From the NCBI GenBank assembly GCA_016763155.1, contig JAESUH010000217.1, forward strand, positions 35,845 to 99,844: 64,000 bases of DNA, in the 5' to 3' direction. Positions 49,564 through 59,969 of the stretch are shown here, in pieces (position 1 is the first letter of the stretch; the number at the start of each line of letters is the position of its first letter). Position numbers and translations under genes: made by a program. This DNA is from Rhizobiaceae bacterium. GTDB taxonomy: Bacteria > Pseudomonadota > Alphaproteobacteria > Rhizobiales > Rhizobiaceae. Under the pieces are notes generated by a model, which saw nothing but the letters and a program-made list of their open reading frames with translations, was not told where the DNA came from and made no database searches.

Positions 49564-52467
49564 ATGAAATCGGGCGATCATCTCTTTCTGGTCGATGGAT
49601 CGGCCTATATTTTTCGCGCTTATCACGCACTGCCTCCGCTAACGCGCAAGAGTGACGGTTTGCCGGTGGGCGCTGTTTCCGGATTTTGCAACATGCTCTG
49701 GAAACTGTTGCAGGAAGCCCGCGATACTTCTGTTGGTGTGGTGCCGACTCATTTCGCGGTGATTTTTGATTATTCGTCAAAGACCTTCCGAAATGAGCTT
49801 TACCCAGAATATAAGGCTAATCGTGACGCCCCGCCGGAAGATTTGCGACCACAATTTGGTCTGATCAGACAAGCCACACGCGCCTTTAATATCCCCTGCA
49901 TCGAAACTGAAGGTTTTGAAGCGGATGATATCATTGCCACCTACGCCAAAGAGGCCCGCGAAGCTGGTGCCGATGTCACCATCATTTCCTCAGACAAGGA
50001 TTTGATGCAATTGATTGGCCCGCAAGTCATCATGTATGACACCATGAAAGACCGAAGGTTTGACGCGGAAGGGGTGTTTGAAAAATTTGGCGTTTATCCG
50101 GAGAAAATGATCGATTTGCAGGCGCTTGCAGGTGATAGCACCGATAACATTCCGGGCATTCCAGGTATTGGCCCCAAGACTGCCGCCTTGCTTTTGAACG
50201 AGTATGGCGATCTTGAAACCTTGCTGGAAAAAGCCGGTGAGATCAAACAAAATAAACGCCGCGAAAACTTGATTGAGTTTGCTGACCTTGCACGAATTTC
50301 AAAGCAATTGGTTACCTTGCGTGATGACGTTGCTCTCGATGTACCGCTTAGCGGATTGACGCTGGAACCCGTAAACGGGCCGATGCTGGTTTCATTTTTA
50401 AAGGCTATGCAATTTACCTCGATCATAAAAAGAGTAGCCGAAGCAACGGATACTGATGCAAGTGCTGTTGAAGCAGATGAAGTCAGCGTCGATGGGTTTG
50501 AAGCAACCCGCGGTCCTGATCTTGATGCAGGTACATCAAAAAACGGGCAAACCAGCGAAGGGATTGCCACGCCGACAATGCTTGTCGATGCCCGCAAAAA
50601 TCAGGCTTTTGGGTCGCCTATTGATAACACCACCTATGACTGTATTCACGATGCGGAAGGTCTGCAATCCTGGGTCGATGCGGCCTATGAGGAAGGTGTG
50701 GTAGCTGTTGATACGGAAACCACTTCCCTTGACCCGATGCTTGCCGAACTTGTGGGAATTTCACTTGCCATCACGCCGGGAAAAGCTTGCTATATTCCGC
50801 TTGCCCATAAAACCGGGACAGATGATCTATTAGGTGGCGGACCAGCTCCCGATCAGATGAAAACCAGCGAAGCATTAGCGATCCTGAAGCCGTTATTGGA
50901 AGATACGAGCGTTTTAAAAATTGGTCAGAACTTCAAATATGACTGGTTGATCTTTTCCCAACACGGGATCGAACCTCAAGGCATGGATGATACCATGTTA
51001 CTCTCCTATGTGCTTGACGCCGGGCAGGGCGGCCACGGCATGGATGATCTGGCGAAGAAATGGCTCGACCATACGTGCCTTTCGTTTAAAGAACTGACCG
51101 GCACCGGCAAATCAAAAATTACCTTTGATTATGTGGATGTGGCTAAAGCTACTGCCTATGCCGCCGAAGATGCAGATGTCACCTTGCGACTCTGGAAAGT
51201 CCTTAAGCCCCGTCTGGTGGCTGAAGGCATGACCAGCGTTTACGAACGGTTGGAACGACCGCTGATTGATGTGATTGCCAAAATGGAACAGAGGGGCATT
51301 TCCGTTGATCGGCAAATTCTGTCACGACTTTCCGGTGAACTGGCACAAGCAGCAGCCGGCCTTGAAGCTGAGATACACGAAACGGCGGGAGAGAAATTCA
51401 ACATTGGTTCGCCGAAGCAATTGGGTGAAATTCTATTTGGAAAAATGGGAATTCCCGGTGGTAAGAAAACCAAGACCGGACAGTTTTCTACCTCTGCTCA
51501 GGTCTTGGAAGAATTAGCCGCAGAAGGCCATGAACTGCCATTGAAGATTGTGGCCTGGCGCCAACTAACCAAGCTAAAATCCACTTATACGGACGCTTTG
51601 CCCGGTTATATCAACCCGCAAACCAAGCGGGTGCACACATCATATTCGATGGCCTCAACTTCTACCGGACGTCTATCTTCATCAGAACCAAATTTGCAGA
51701 ATATTCCAATCCGCTCCGCTGAGGGGCGCAAAATTCGCACGGCATTTGTTGCTAACCCGGGTAACAAGCTAGTTTCAGCCGATTATTCTCAAATTGAGTT
51801 GAGAGTGCTTGCGCATGTCGCTGACATTGATCAGTTGAAACAGGCTTTTGACGATGATCTGGATATTCATGCCATGACAGCGAGTGAAATGTTCGACACT
51901 CCCATTGAGGGCATGGATCCAATGGTGCGCCGACAGGCAAAGGCGATTAATTTTGGCATTATCTACGGAATTTCTGCATTTGGTCTGGCAAACCAGCTTG
52001 GTATTTCACGCACTGAAGCGAGTGATTATATCAAAATGTATTTTGAACGCTTCCCGGGCATTCGCGACTATATGGAAGCCACCAAGGAATTTGCCCGCGA
52101 GCATGGTTATGTGGAAACAATTTTTGGGCGGCGTGCTCATTTTCCAGATATGAAATCCTCCAATCACCAAATGCGAGCCTTCAATGAACGCGCTGCAATC
52201 AACGCACCGATACAGGGTTCTGCTGCTGATATTATTCGCCGTGCCATGGTGCGCATGGATGGCGCGCTGGCGGATGCTAATCTTTCTGCGAAAATGCTGC
52301 TTCAGGTTCATGATGAATTAATTTTTGAAGTTGCCGAAGAAGAGGTGGACGAGACCATAACTTTGGTGCAAAAAATCATGGAAGAAGCGCCATTTCCTGC
52401 GCTGGATTTATCTGTTCCATTAAAAGTGGACGCTCGTGCCGCCGATAATTGGGACGAAGCCCACTAA
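49564..52467 (+). CDS. polA: DNA polymerase I
   Basis: 5' nuclease (FLVDGSAYIFRAYHALPPLTR), 3'-5' exonuclease (VAVDTETTSLDPM), polymerase A motifs (SADYSQIELRVLAH, RRQAKAINFGIIYGISAFGLA, LLQVHDELIFEV). Confidence 0.97.
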   Translation: MKSGDHLFLVDGSAYIFRAYHALPPLTRKSDGLPVGAVSGFCNMLWKLLQEARDTSVGVVPTHFAVIFDYSSKTFRNELYPEYKANRDAPPEDLRPQFGLIRQATRAFNIPCIETEGFEADDIIATYAKEAREAGADVTIISSDKDLMQLIGPQVIMYDTMKDRRFDAEGVFEKFGVYPEKMIDLQALAGDSTDNIPGIPGIGPKTAALLLNEYGDLETLLEKAGEIKQNKRRENLIEFADLARISKQLVTLRDDVALDVPLSGLTLEPVNGPMLVSFLKAMQFTSIIKRVAEATDTDASAVEADEVSVDGFEATRGPDLDAGTSKNGQTSEGIATPTMLVDARKNQAFGSPIDNTTYDCIHDAEGLQSWVDAAYEEGVVAVDTETTSLDPMLAELVGISLAITPGKACYIPLAHKTGTDDLLGGGPAPDQMKTSEALAILKPLLEDTSVLKIGQNFKYDWLIFSQHGIEPQGMDDTMLLSYVLDAGQGGHGMDDLAKKWLDHTCLSFKELTGTGKSKITFDYVDVAKATAYAAEDADVTLRLWKVLKPRLVAEGMTSVYERLERPLIDVIAKMEQRGISVDRQILSRLSGELAQAAAGLEAEIHETAGEKFNIGSPKQLGEILFGKMGIPGGKKTKTGQFSTSAQVLEELAAEGHELPLKIVAWRQLTKLKSTYTDALPGYINPQTKRVHTSYSMASTSTGRLSSSEPNLQNIPIRSAEGRKIRTAFVANPGNKLVSADYSQIELRVLAHVADIDQLKQAFDDDLDIHAMTASEMFDTPIEGMDPMVRRQAKAINFGIIYGISAFGLANQLGISRTEASDYIKMYFERFPGIRDYMEATKEFAREHGYVETIFGRRAHFPDMKSSNHQMRAFNERAAINAPIQGSAADIIRRAMVRMDGALADANLSAKMLLQVHDELIFEVAEEEVDETITLVQKIMEEAPFPALDLSVPLKVDARAADNWDEAH

Positions 52468-52525
52468 CCCTAAAGCATGTTGCGTTCATTGGCATTCACC
52501 CAACATACTTTCTCTTTTCCTTTTC

Positions 52526-52571
52526 GCGTGTCTTTTGTCACAAAACCGGTGCCCACTTTTGGGAGACACGC
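52526..52571. repeat. Rhizobiales-type palindromic intergenic repeat (GCGTGTCTTTTGTCACAAAACCGGTGCCCACTTTTGGGAGACACGC)
   Basis: Terminal GCGTGTCT/AGACACGC inverted repeat; central AAAACCGGTGCCCACTTTTGGG resembles the core at 14028-14053. Confidence 0.55.
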
Positions 52572-52595
52572 TTTATAGTTTTACTGGAGCCCTTC

Positions 52596-53804
52596 ATGGC
52601 TAAACGTCCTGCATTGGGCATGGTTGAATTTGTCCTGCTTTTTGCCCTGGTGAATTGTCTGGTTGCGCTGGGTTTGGATGCCCTGCTTCCAGCCATGCGG
52701 ATGCTAGAGGGGGCCTTGAATGTTTCGGACCCGAACCGAATTCAACTGGTCATTCCTATATTCATTCTTGGCGCAGTGTTTGGCGAAATAATTGCAGGCC
52801 CTCTTGCGGATGCTTATGGGCGGAAAGTAGTTATATTAGTCGGCTTGGTAATATTTTGTTTGGGCAGCATCATATCAATGCAGGCCTCTTCTCTGGATCA
52901 ATTGCTGCTTGGTCGGATCATTCAGGGCTTTGGTGTTTCGGGCCCGAAAATTGCTTCACGAGCAATGATCCGCGATCAGTATTCTGGGGATGCCATGGCC
53001 CGTATTATGTCCTTCATTTTCATGATTTTTATTCTGGTTCCCATGATTGCCCCTGCAATTGGCCAATGGGCGATAGGGATCGCAGGTTGGCAGGCCATAT
53101 TCGTTATGTATCTGGTGACAGCGGGTTCGGGGTTTATCTGGCTTGGTTTGCGGCAGGGAGAAACCTTGCCGCCGGAAAAGAAATTGCCGATATCTCCGAC
53201 TACCCTTGCGGCAAATATTGGCCTGATTGTTCGCAATAAGCAGGTCGTGGCTTATACGATTTCCGTCGGGTTTGTTTTTGGTGGCGTCCTGAATTATCTG
53301 GGAACTGCACAAGCCATTTTCTTTGACGTCTATGACATAGACAAGCAATTTCCGCTTTATTACGCCATCCTTGCCGGCGGCATTGGCCTCGCGTTTTTTG
53401 CAAACAGCCAATTGGTAACACGTTACGGCATGCATCGCCTTGCATTCATGGCGTTGTGGGGCTCGATATTTTTCAGCCTGATTATGCTCTTTGCTGCGAT
53501 ATTATATTCAGGTTCGCCACCGTTTTCTCTATTCATGGCCGGTGGATTTTGCATCTTCTTTTGTAACGGTTTTTTATTCGGCAATCTAAATACAATGGCT
53601 ATGGATTTAATGGGGCGGGTGGCAGGACTTGGGGCATCCGTGGTTTCATCCTGCTCCAGCCTGATCGGTGTTGGCATCGCCCTTGCGATTGGGCCGTTCT
53701 ACGATCAATCTGTTATTCCGCTATATTTCGGATTCTTAATCTCGGGGCTGGTTGGAGTAACACTCCTTACACTTTCAGCAAGACTAGAGCGCGCTGAAGT
53801 TTAA
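52596..53804 (+). CDS. MFS transporter, Bcr/CflA drug-resistance family
   Basis: 12-TM protein; GPLADAYGRKVVILVGLVIFCLGS, RIIQGFGVSGPKIASRAMIRD. Start reset to MAKRPALGMVEF. Confidence 0.88.
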   Translation: MAKRPALGMVEFVLLFALVNCLVALGLDALLPAMRMLEGALNVSDPNRIQLVIPIFILGAVFGEIIAGPLADAYGRKVVILVGLVIFCLGSIISMQASSLDQLLLGRIIQGFGVSGPKIASRAMIRDQYSGDAMARIMSFIFMIFILVPMIAPAIGQWAIGIAGWQAIFVMYLVTAGSGFIWLGLRQGETLPPEKKLPISPTTLAANIGLIVRNKQVVAYTISVGFVFGGVLNYLGTAQAIFFDVYDIDKQFPLYYAILAGGIGLAFFANSQLVTRYGMHRLAFMALWGSIFFSLIMLFAAILYSGSPPFSLFMAGGFCIFFCNGFLFGNLNTMAMDLMGRVAGLGASVVSSCSSLIGVGIALAIGPFYDQSVIPLYFGFLISGLVGVTLLTLSARLERAEV

Positions 53805-53811
53805 TCGCTTC

Positions 53812-54312
53812 TCACTGAAAATCCAGCCTCATCACCAAGGCATTGGTGGGTTGCTTTTCATCATCAGATTGGCCGGAATAATAACCCTTGCGTTCGCCCG
53901 CTTGAACGAACCCCAAAGAACGATACAGCCCAATCGCGCTTGCATTGGTTTCGTCAACTTCAAGGAATAGCGATTTCACCCGGTCTGATTGCAGATTCCT
54001 GATGGCTGCATCCATTAAAAACCTACCGATGCCGCGCTTCCGGTTTTTGGGTTCGGTGGCAATCGTGATGATTTCCGCTTCATCACTTGCCTGTCGGCAC
54101 AAAACAAACCCCATGGGCGGCTGATCAATTTTACCTTCCTGACGTAAAACAAGACAAAGGGCACCTTGCGAGCCGATCAGTTTTCCCAGCTCGTTCTTAC
54201 TCCAGCCCCGTGTGAAACTTTGGCTATGGATCGTAGATAGCTGAGGGATATCCTCAGACGTTGCGCCAGTGATATAGGGAGATGTCAGTTTTGTTTGAAA
54301 AAATTGAATCAT
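53812..54312 (-). CDS. rimI: ribosomal-protein-alanine N-acetyltransferase
   Basis: GNAT fold (IATEPKNRKRGIGRFLMDAAIRNL, LFLEVDETNASAIGLYRSLGFVQAGERKGYY), adjacent to tsaB. Start reset to MIQFFQTKLTS. Confidence 0.88.
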   Translation of the reverse strand: MIQFFQTKLTSPYITGATSEDIPQLSTIHSQSFTRGWSKNELGKLIGSQGALCLVLRQEGKIDQPPMGFVLCRQASDEAEIITIATEPKNRKRGIGRFLMDAAIRNLQSDRVKSLFLEVDETNASAIGLYRSLGFVQAGERKGYYSGQSDDEKQPTNALVMRLDFQ

Positions 54313-54349
54313 TGAATATCGATGTTTTGGATGGCAAGACTCACTTGTC

Positions 54350-55027
54350 TCATGTATCCTGACCTGGTGCAAATACCGGCAATTTCTGCGGCTTTGCATC
54401 GGGGGCACGAAGATAATTTGGCTCTGGTGGAGCAAGTTTCCCGTTCATTTCAGCACCCAATCGGGCAATCGTTGCAATTGAGGCCGACGATAATTCATGC
54501 AAAACCTCGTGAGGTGTTTGCATGTGGGTTTGCAATTCCGCGGCACCAGAACCGCAAATATCAAAAGTTTTACCTTCAAGATGCTCGGCCAGAACCTCAT
54601 AGGCTATTACGCTGGGGGATGAAAAAGGCGCATCACTGTTTCCGCGCCATTGCACATAGGCTTCGCCACGCCTTGCATCGAGAACGGTTGCAAGTGGCCC
54701 TGTGGTGTTTGCTTCATGCTGCAGGGCATCCAGCGTGCTGATGCCTGTTACTGGCAAGGAAAGGCCAAGACCAAGGCCGCGAGCGGTTGCAAGGCCAACC
54801 CTAACCCCGGTGAAACTGCCTGGGCCGGTAGTGCAGATGATTTTGTCGAGGTCGCAATATTCAAGCTCAGTCCTGCTGAAACAATCGCTGATTACATCCA
54901 TCAAACGTTCAGCATGGCCGCGTCCGATATCTTCGGTCATTTCACCAAGAATGGATTGGTTGTCATCATCATAGATTGCTGCTGCACATAGATGGTTTGC
55001 CGTATCCAGCGCCAGATAAATCATCAA
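54350..55027 (-). CDS. tsaB: tRNA threonylcarbamoyladenosine biosynthesis protein TsaB
   Basis: LALDTANHLCAAAIYDD, ICTTGPGSFTGVRVGLATARGLGLGL, LDARRGEAYVQWR. Confidence 0.95.
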   Translation of the reverse strand: MMIYLALDTANHLCAAAIYDDDNQSILGEMTEDIGRGHAERLMDVISDCFSRTELEYCDLDKIICTTGPGSFTGVRVGLATARGLGLGLSLPVTGISTLDALQHEANTTGPLATVLDARRGEAYVQWRGNSDAPFSSPSVIAYEVLAEHLEGKTFDICGSGAAELQTHMQTPHEVLHELSSASIATIARLGAEMNGKLAPPEPNYLRAPDAKPQKLPVFAPGQDT

Positions 55028-55071
55028 AAGAGCCTTATTGGGCGAACCCGCTGTTAGTCAGTCACAGCTTG

Positions 55072-55647
55072 CTAAACAGCTGAGACTTCCTGCACTTCAG
55101 GAATGAAATGCTTGAGCAAGTTCTGAATGCCATATTTTAATGTTGCTGTAGAAGATGGGCAACCGGCACATGCGCCGCGCATATGAAGATAGACAACGCC
55201 TTCTTTGAAGCCACGGAAGGTGATATCGCCACCATCCTGAGCCACCGCAGGGCGCACTCTGGTATCGAGCAGTTCTTTAATTGTGCTGACAATTTTTTCG
55301 TCGCCAGCTTCATAAAACTCTTCTCCTTCACCAGCCAAATCACCGTCGGTGCGGCTCATTACAGGCTGACCGGTAACAAAATGCTCCATGATTGCGCCCA
55401 AAATTGCAGGACGCAAATGTTGCCAGTCAAAACCGTCAGTTTCCTGTTCATCTTTGGTGATTGAAATAAAATCATGGCCAAAGAAAACACCCGTTACGCC
55501 GGGAATTTCAAACAGACGCAAGGCAAGCGGCGAATCTTCTGCTTCATCCGCATGGCGAAAATCTACAGAACCGTCCTCAAGCACAACTTGACCCGGCAAG
55601 AATTTCAGTGTGGCTGGGTTTGGTGTGGTCTCGGTCTGGATAAACAT
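55072..55647 (-). CDS. NifU family Fe-S scaffold protein (Nfu-type)
   Basis: MFIQTETTPNPATLKFLPGQVVL and C-terminal GACAGCPSSTATLKYGIQNLLKHFIPEV. Confidence 0.95.
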   Translation of the reverse strand: MFIQTETTPNPATLKFLPGQVVLEDGSVDFRHADEAEDSPLALRLFEIPGVTGVFFGHDFISITKDEQETDGFDWQHLRPAILGAIMEHFVTGQPVMSRTDGDLAGEGEEFYEAGDEKIVSTIKELLDTRVRPAVAQDGGDITFRGFKEGVVYLHMRGACAGCPSSTATLKYGIQNLLKHFIPEVQEVSAV

Positions 55648-55756
55648 TTCGCTCTCCGTAAATTCGAATATCTGGCGTTGAAAAAGGGTTCAGGCTATCA
55701 AACATAGCCCAGTTTAGAACCATTCAAAACTAAAATAGGCCTTTTTACAGCGCTAT

Positions 55757-56245
55757 TCAAGTCATACTGTAAATATCATCGTCGCTCATTGTGCAAGGAA
55801 CAACGGTCACGGGTATGGGAAAGGCTGAACCACGCCCGGCAATTGAGGAAACCAGCGGTCCCGGACCTTCTGAACTATCACTGGAAGCCAACACCAAAAG
55901 TGCGATATCCTGATCTTCCTCGATCAATTTCAGTAATTCATCCGCAGTTTTGCCTTCACGCAACACCATCTCTGGATCAATATCGCAATGCTGGCGGCTA
56001 TATTGGGCACTACGGTCCAAATGGGTTGCTGCCGCCTCATTGGCTTCAGCGCGCATGATTTCCTCGACACCAATCCAATGTTGAAAATCTGCAGGCGGAA
56101 TCACATAAAGCAATGCCAGACTGCCATTAGTGGTTGCTGCGCGGCGTGCGGCATAGAGCACTGCCCTGTCACATTCCAACGAATCGTCGACAATTGCCAA
56201 AAATTTCCGCTGATGTCCTGCCTCATGTATGAGTCGCTTGCTTAC
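55757..56245 (-). CDS. universal stress protein family
   Basis: RKFLAIVDDSLECDRAVLYAARRAATTNGSLALLYVIPP. Start reset to MVSKRLIHEAG; ORF extends to 56287. Confidence 0.85.
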   Translation of the reverse strand, partial: VSKRLIHEAGHQRKFLAIVDDSLECDRAVLYAARRAATTNGSLALLYVIPPADFQHWIGVEEIMRAEANEAAATHLDRSAQYSRQHCDIDPEMVLREGKTADELLKLIEEDQDIALLVLASSDSSEGPGPLVSSIAGRGSAFPIPVTVVPCTMSDDDIYSMT

Positions 56246-56304
56246 CATGGGCGCATTTAGACATTGAGGCCCTGTCGTGACAAGCAAAAAGGCGTTTTTT
56301 GGAA

Positions 56305-57342
56305 TTAAGCCTGTAGAAATCCAACGATGTCTTTGACTTCTCTTATGGTTTTATCGGCAATTTCACGTGCCCGCTCAGAACCTTCAGCCAAAACTTTATC
56401 CACTCCAGCTGGGTCAGCCATCAAACGACGCATTTCATCATTGATTGGGGATAGCTTTTCAACCGCCAGTTCAACCAAGGCTGGTTTAAATACTGAGAAA
56501 GGCTGGCCAGCATATTCAGAAATCACAGCTTCCTTGGTAGTATCTGCCAGTGCAGCATATATTCCCACCAGATTTTCAGCTTCTGAACGCCCTGCAAGAC
56601 CTTCGAGTGTTTCTGGCAACGGATCGGAGTCAGTCTTTGCCTTGCGAATTTTCTTGGCAATGGCGTCCGCGTCGTCGGTCATCCTGATTCTGGACAGGTC
56701 CGAAGGATCGGATTTCGACATTTTCTTGGAGCCGTCACGTAGGGACATAACGCGAGTAGCCGGGCCCTCAATCAAGGGGTCCGTTATAGGGAAATAACCA
56801 TCGCCATGCCCAAGTTCTTTAATTCTGTCACCAAAATCATGGTTGAACTTTGTGGCAATATCTCTTGTCAGCTCCATATGCTGTTTTTGGTCTTCACCCA
56901 CAGGGACGAAATCAGCACGGTAGAGCAAGATGTCTGCAGCCATCAAATTTGGGTAACAAAACAAACCAACAGACGCATTTTCACGGTTCTTGCCGGCTTT
57001 GTCTTTAAACTGGGTCATCAGGTTGAGCCAACCCATGCGGGCAACACAGTTGAATATCCACGCGAGTTCCGCATGGCCGCTAACCTGAGATTGATTGAAA
57101 ATAATATTCTTGGCCGGATCAATGCCGCAAGCAAGATATGCAGCAGTTACTTCACGAGTATTATTTTTGAGTTCGGCTGGGTCTTGCCACTGGGTGATGG
57201 CGTGCAAATCTACCACGCAGTAAATGCAATCATGGGTATCTTGCAGGGTAACAAATCTTTTGATTGCTCCCAGATAGTTTCCCAAATGGAGATTGCCCGT
57301 TGGCTGAACCCCAGAAAATACTCGGTCGTTTGATTTGTTCAT
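56305..57342 (-). CDS. trpS: tryptophanyl-tRNA synthetase
   Basis: [41 protein letters not shown] (KMSKS). Confidence 0.97.
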   Translation of the reverse strand: MNKSNDRVFSGVQPTGNLHLGNYLGAIKRFVTLQDTHDCIYCVVDLHAITQWQDPAELKNNTREVTAAYLACGIDPAKNIIFNQSQVSGHAELAWIFNCVARMGWLNLMTQFKDKAGKNRENASVGLFCYPNLMAADILLYRADFVPVGEDQKQHMELTRDIATKFNHDFGDRIKELGHGDGYFPITDPLIEGPATRVMSLRDGSKKMSKSDPSDLSRIRMTDDADAIAKKIRKAKTDSDPLPETLEGLAGRSEAENLVGIYAALADTTKEAVISEYAGQPFSVFKPALVELAVEKLSPINDEMRRLMADPAGVDKVLAEGSERAREIADKTIREVKDIVGFLQA

Positions 57343-57409
57343 TTCAATCTCGTTTTACTTCAAATTTTGCCCGTTATGGCCCAGTCAAACACTTGTTGCA
57401 AGGACTGGT

Positions 57410-58978
57410 CTATTTGTTACGGCGAAGAAGCCTCAACACATCTTGTTTTTTAAAGGCGCCGGTAACGAACAGAGCGGAGAAATAGAGTGTCGCGCCAGCA
57501 GCAATTGCTGCCAGAACGCTCAGTATTCTTATGAAGACGGATTGAGCAAAGAGCATTTCAGAGCCATATTCCTGCACCCCCCACAAGAAAATCCCCATGA
57601 GGGCTGAGGCAAATATCATCAAGGCAATTCGTTTAATCGTTGCCGATGATGGGCAAAAATCGCCGCGTCGCCAAAGGCTACCGCCCAGGAACAATACATT
57701 CACCCAAGCGGAAATGGAGGTTGCTAACGCGATTGCCACATGCCCCAAGCGCGGAAATAACATCAGGCTGAGGGCAATATTCAGCGCCACTGAAATGAGT
57801 GAATACCACAAGGGTGATTTCATATCTTCGCGTGCAAAAAAGGCGGGCAGGAACACTTTGATTAGTACATAGGCAGGCAGGCCGATGGCAAAAGCTGCCA
57901 GGGCTGCGGCAGTCATTGCCGTTGTTTCCGCGTCAAATGCTCCGCGTTGATAAAGAATGTTTACAATTGGTATCGGCATGACTGCAAACCCAACTGCTGC
58001 TGGAAGGGTGAGCGCCAGCGAAAATTCCAAACTGTTATTTTGCAGGCTATGAACTTCTTCGGCATTGGAAGCTTTCAGCGCCCGTGAAAGTTCCGGTAAT
58101 AAGACGACACCAACTGCAATGCCGATAATGCCCAAGGGCAATTGATTGATGCGGTCGGCATAATTGAGCAGTGAAATTGCGCCATCTTGTGATGAGGCGA
58201 TAATGCGCCCGATCATGATGTTGATTTGCACTACTCCGCCCGTGATAATTGCAGGTCCCATTAGAACCAACAGTCTTTTTACCTGAGGCGTGAAGACCGG
58301 TTTTTTCAGGGATAGTTTGAAATCCTGTTTTCGCACGCCCCAATAGAGCAAAAACAATTGTAGAAACCCTGAGAAAACCACTCCCCATGCCAAAACATAG
58401 CCAGTCAGATTGTCTTCAAAATCCAGCCACAAGGCCATGGCAGCAAGGCTAACCAACACCACATTCAACAATACCGGCAAAATTGCTGCCAGAAAATAAT
58501 GGCGCATGGAATTCATAATGCCTGACAGCATCGCTACCAGTGACATGCAGAACAAATAAGGGAACATAATCCGTCCCATGCCGACGGTAATTTCAAATTT
58601 TTCTGGAATTGCGCTGAACCCGGGGGCAACGACCGTATCCACCAAGAACGGCATAAAGACCATCAAGAGAGCACAAAGCGCCAGCAACACCACCACCAGA
58701 ACTGCCATCACTTGCTCAGCGAATTTTCGTGCAGCAGCTACACCGCCGCCTTCCAGTTCTTTTGCAAAAAGAGGTATGAAGGCCGAATTGAAGGCTCCCT
58801 CTCCCAAAATTCGGCGAAACAGATTGGGAAATCCGAACGCTGCATAAAATGCATCAGCAACGGGGCCTGCCCCAAGGGTTGCCGCAATCAGCGCTTCACG
58901 TAAAAACCCAAGCACCCGGCTTGCCATAGTCGCGCCACCGACGGTGGCAAATTTTCTAAGCAGGCCCATTAGCGCCAA
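57410..58978 (-). CDS. murJ: lipid II flippase MurJ
   Basis: LLRKFATVGGATMASRVLGFLREALIAATLGAGPVADAFYAAFGFPNLFRRILGEGAFNSAFIPLF. Confidence 0.96.
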   Translation of the reverse strand: MALMGLLRKFATVGGATMASRVLGFLREALIAATLGAGPVADAFYAAFGFPNLFRRILGEGAFNSAFIPLFAKELEGGGVAAARKFAEQVMAVLVVVLLALCALLMVFMPFLVDTVVAPGFSAIPEKFEITVGMGRIMFPYLFCMSLVAMLSGIMNSMRHYFLAAILPVLLNVVLVSLAAMALWLDFEDNLTGYVLAWGVVFSGFLQLFLLYWGVRKQDFKLSLKKPVFTPQVKRLLVLMGPAIITGGVVQINIMIGRIIASSQDGAISLLNYADRINQLPLGIIGIAVGVVLLPELSRALKASNAEEVHSLQNNSLEFSLALTLPAAVGFAVMPIPIVNILYQRGAFDAETTAMTAAALAAFAIGLPAYVLIKVFLPAFFAREDMKSPLWYSLISVALNIALSLMLFPRLGHVAIALATSISAWVNVLFLGGSLWRRGDFCPSSATIKRIALMIFASALMGIFLWGVQEYGSEMLFAQSVFIRILSVLAAIAAGATLYFSALFVTGAFKKQDVLRLLRRNK

Positions 58979-59349
58979 TCCGTTCTGTTGCGGTTCACCC
59001 GTATCTTGATCGCATGAAGCAATTCGCGCAAATCTTCTTCCTCAAGATGGTGAATGTTTTTGGCAAGGTAATTGGACAATTCCGTGGCTTCCCATGAAAG
59101 GGTGCTGGTATCAATCACCGCTTTGGGTTGAGAAGATACCGCTAATTCCTGCAATTCCTCAGCATCATCCCAAATTACATTAAAATAACCAATGATACGC
59201 TGCACAAACTCCCAGCTTGGCGAGCCTCTTTGGCCATTTTCCAAGGCTGATAAATAGGCAGCAGAAACTCCCAGTGAAGCGGCCATTGATTTTTGCGTCA
59301 CCTGTTTTTCAGCGCGCAATTCCCGCACTCGCCTGCCAAATGGCGTCAT
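58969..59349 (-). CDS. helix-turn-helix (XRE family) transcriptional regulator
   Basis: RVRELRAEKQVTQKSMAASLGVSAAYLSALENGQRGSPSWEFVQRI; overlaps the start of murJ. Confidence 0.9.
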   Translation of the reverse strand: MTPFGRRVRELRAEKQVTQKSMAASLGVSAAYLSALENGQRGSPSWEFVQRIIGYFNVIWDDAEELQELAVSSQPKAVIDTSTLSWEATELSNYLAKNIHHLEEEDLRELLHAIKIRVNRNRTDWR

Positions 59350-59969
59350 ATGTGCCTCACCTGTCGCCGGATGCGAACGTAAAGCGCGCCAGCGCCGCCA
59401 TGATTGTTGTTTGCTTCGCTAATACCGCTGACCATCATTCTAAATTCCGGCTCGTTCAACCAGCGCGGAACAGCCTGACGCAAAATGCCCTCTCCGGCAT
59501 ACCCTTTGCCCGTAATAACCAAAATAATGCGCTGATTATTCTCCCACGCACTTTCAATAGCGTTAAACAAACGACTATGTGCCTGAAGCTGGGTCATGCC
59601 GTGTAAATCTACACGGGCATCAATCCCGACCCTTCCTTTAGAAATCTTGCGTACTGTTTTTTGGTCCAACTCATGATGTTGCACCGCTTGTTTGGCAAGG
59701 GTGTATGGGGCAGCATTTGCAGGGGTAGGGGAAAACGGTTTTACGATCCGCTGTTTCTTTGGCGCGATAGTGGGGCCTTCGCCAAACTCTCGTTCAAGCT
59801 TTGAGTGCCAATTTGACCCGGCATTCGGATTGGCTGCGCTGGCATTGAGCAAGGATGTAAAAAGGGCATCTCGATTTTCGAGCGGCGTTGCCGATTTTTT
59901 AACCCGCTCCCAAAGCGCTCTATCGGGTGCCGAAAGGCGCTGTGGATCGTTATTTTTGTTCCCGTTCAT
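59346..59969 (-). CDS. Smr/MutS2 domain-containing protein
   Basis: VDLHGMTQLQAHSRLFNAIESAWENNQRIILVITGKGYAGEGILRQAVPRWL. Confidence 0.92.
   Translation of the reverse strand: MNGNKNNDPQRLSAPDRALWERVKKSATPLENRDALFTSLLNASAANPNAGSNWHSKLEREFGEGPTIAPKKQRIVKPFSPTPANAAPYTLAKQAVQHHELDQKTVRKISKGRVGIDARVDLHGMTQLQAHSRLFNAIESAWENNQRIILVITGKGYAGEGILRQAVPRWLNEPEFRMMVSGISEANNNHGGAGALYVRIRRQVRHI

Noticed and set aside
54313-54435. Extended RimI N-terminus overlapping tsaB
   Set aside because: The extension is tsaB sequence in another frame; MIQFFQTKLTS is the plausible start.
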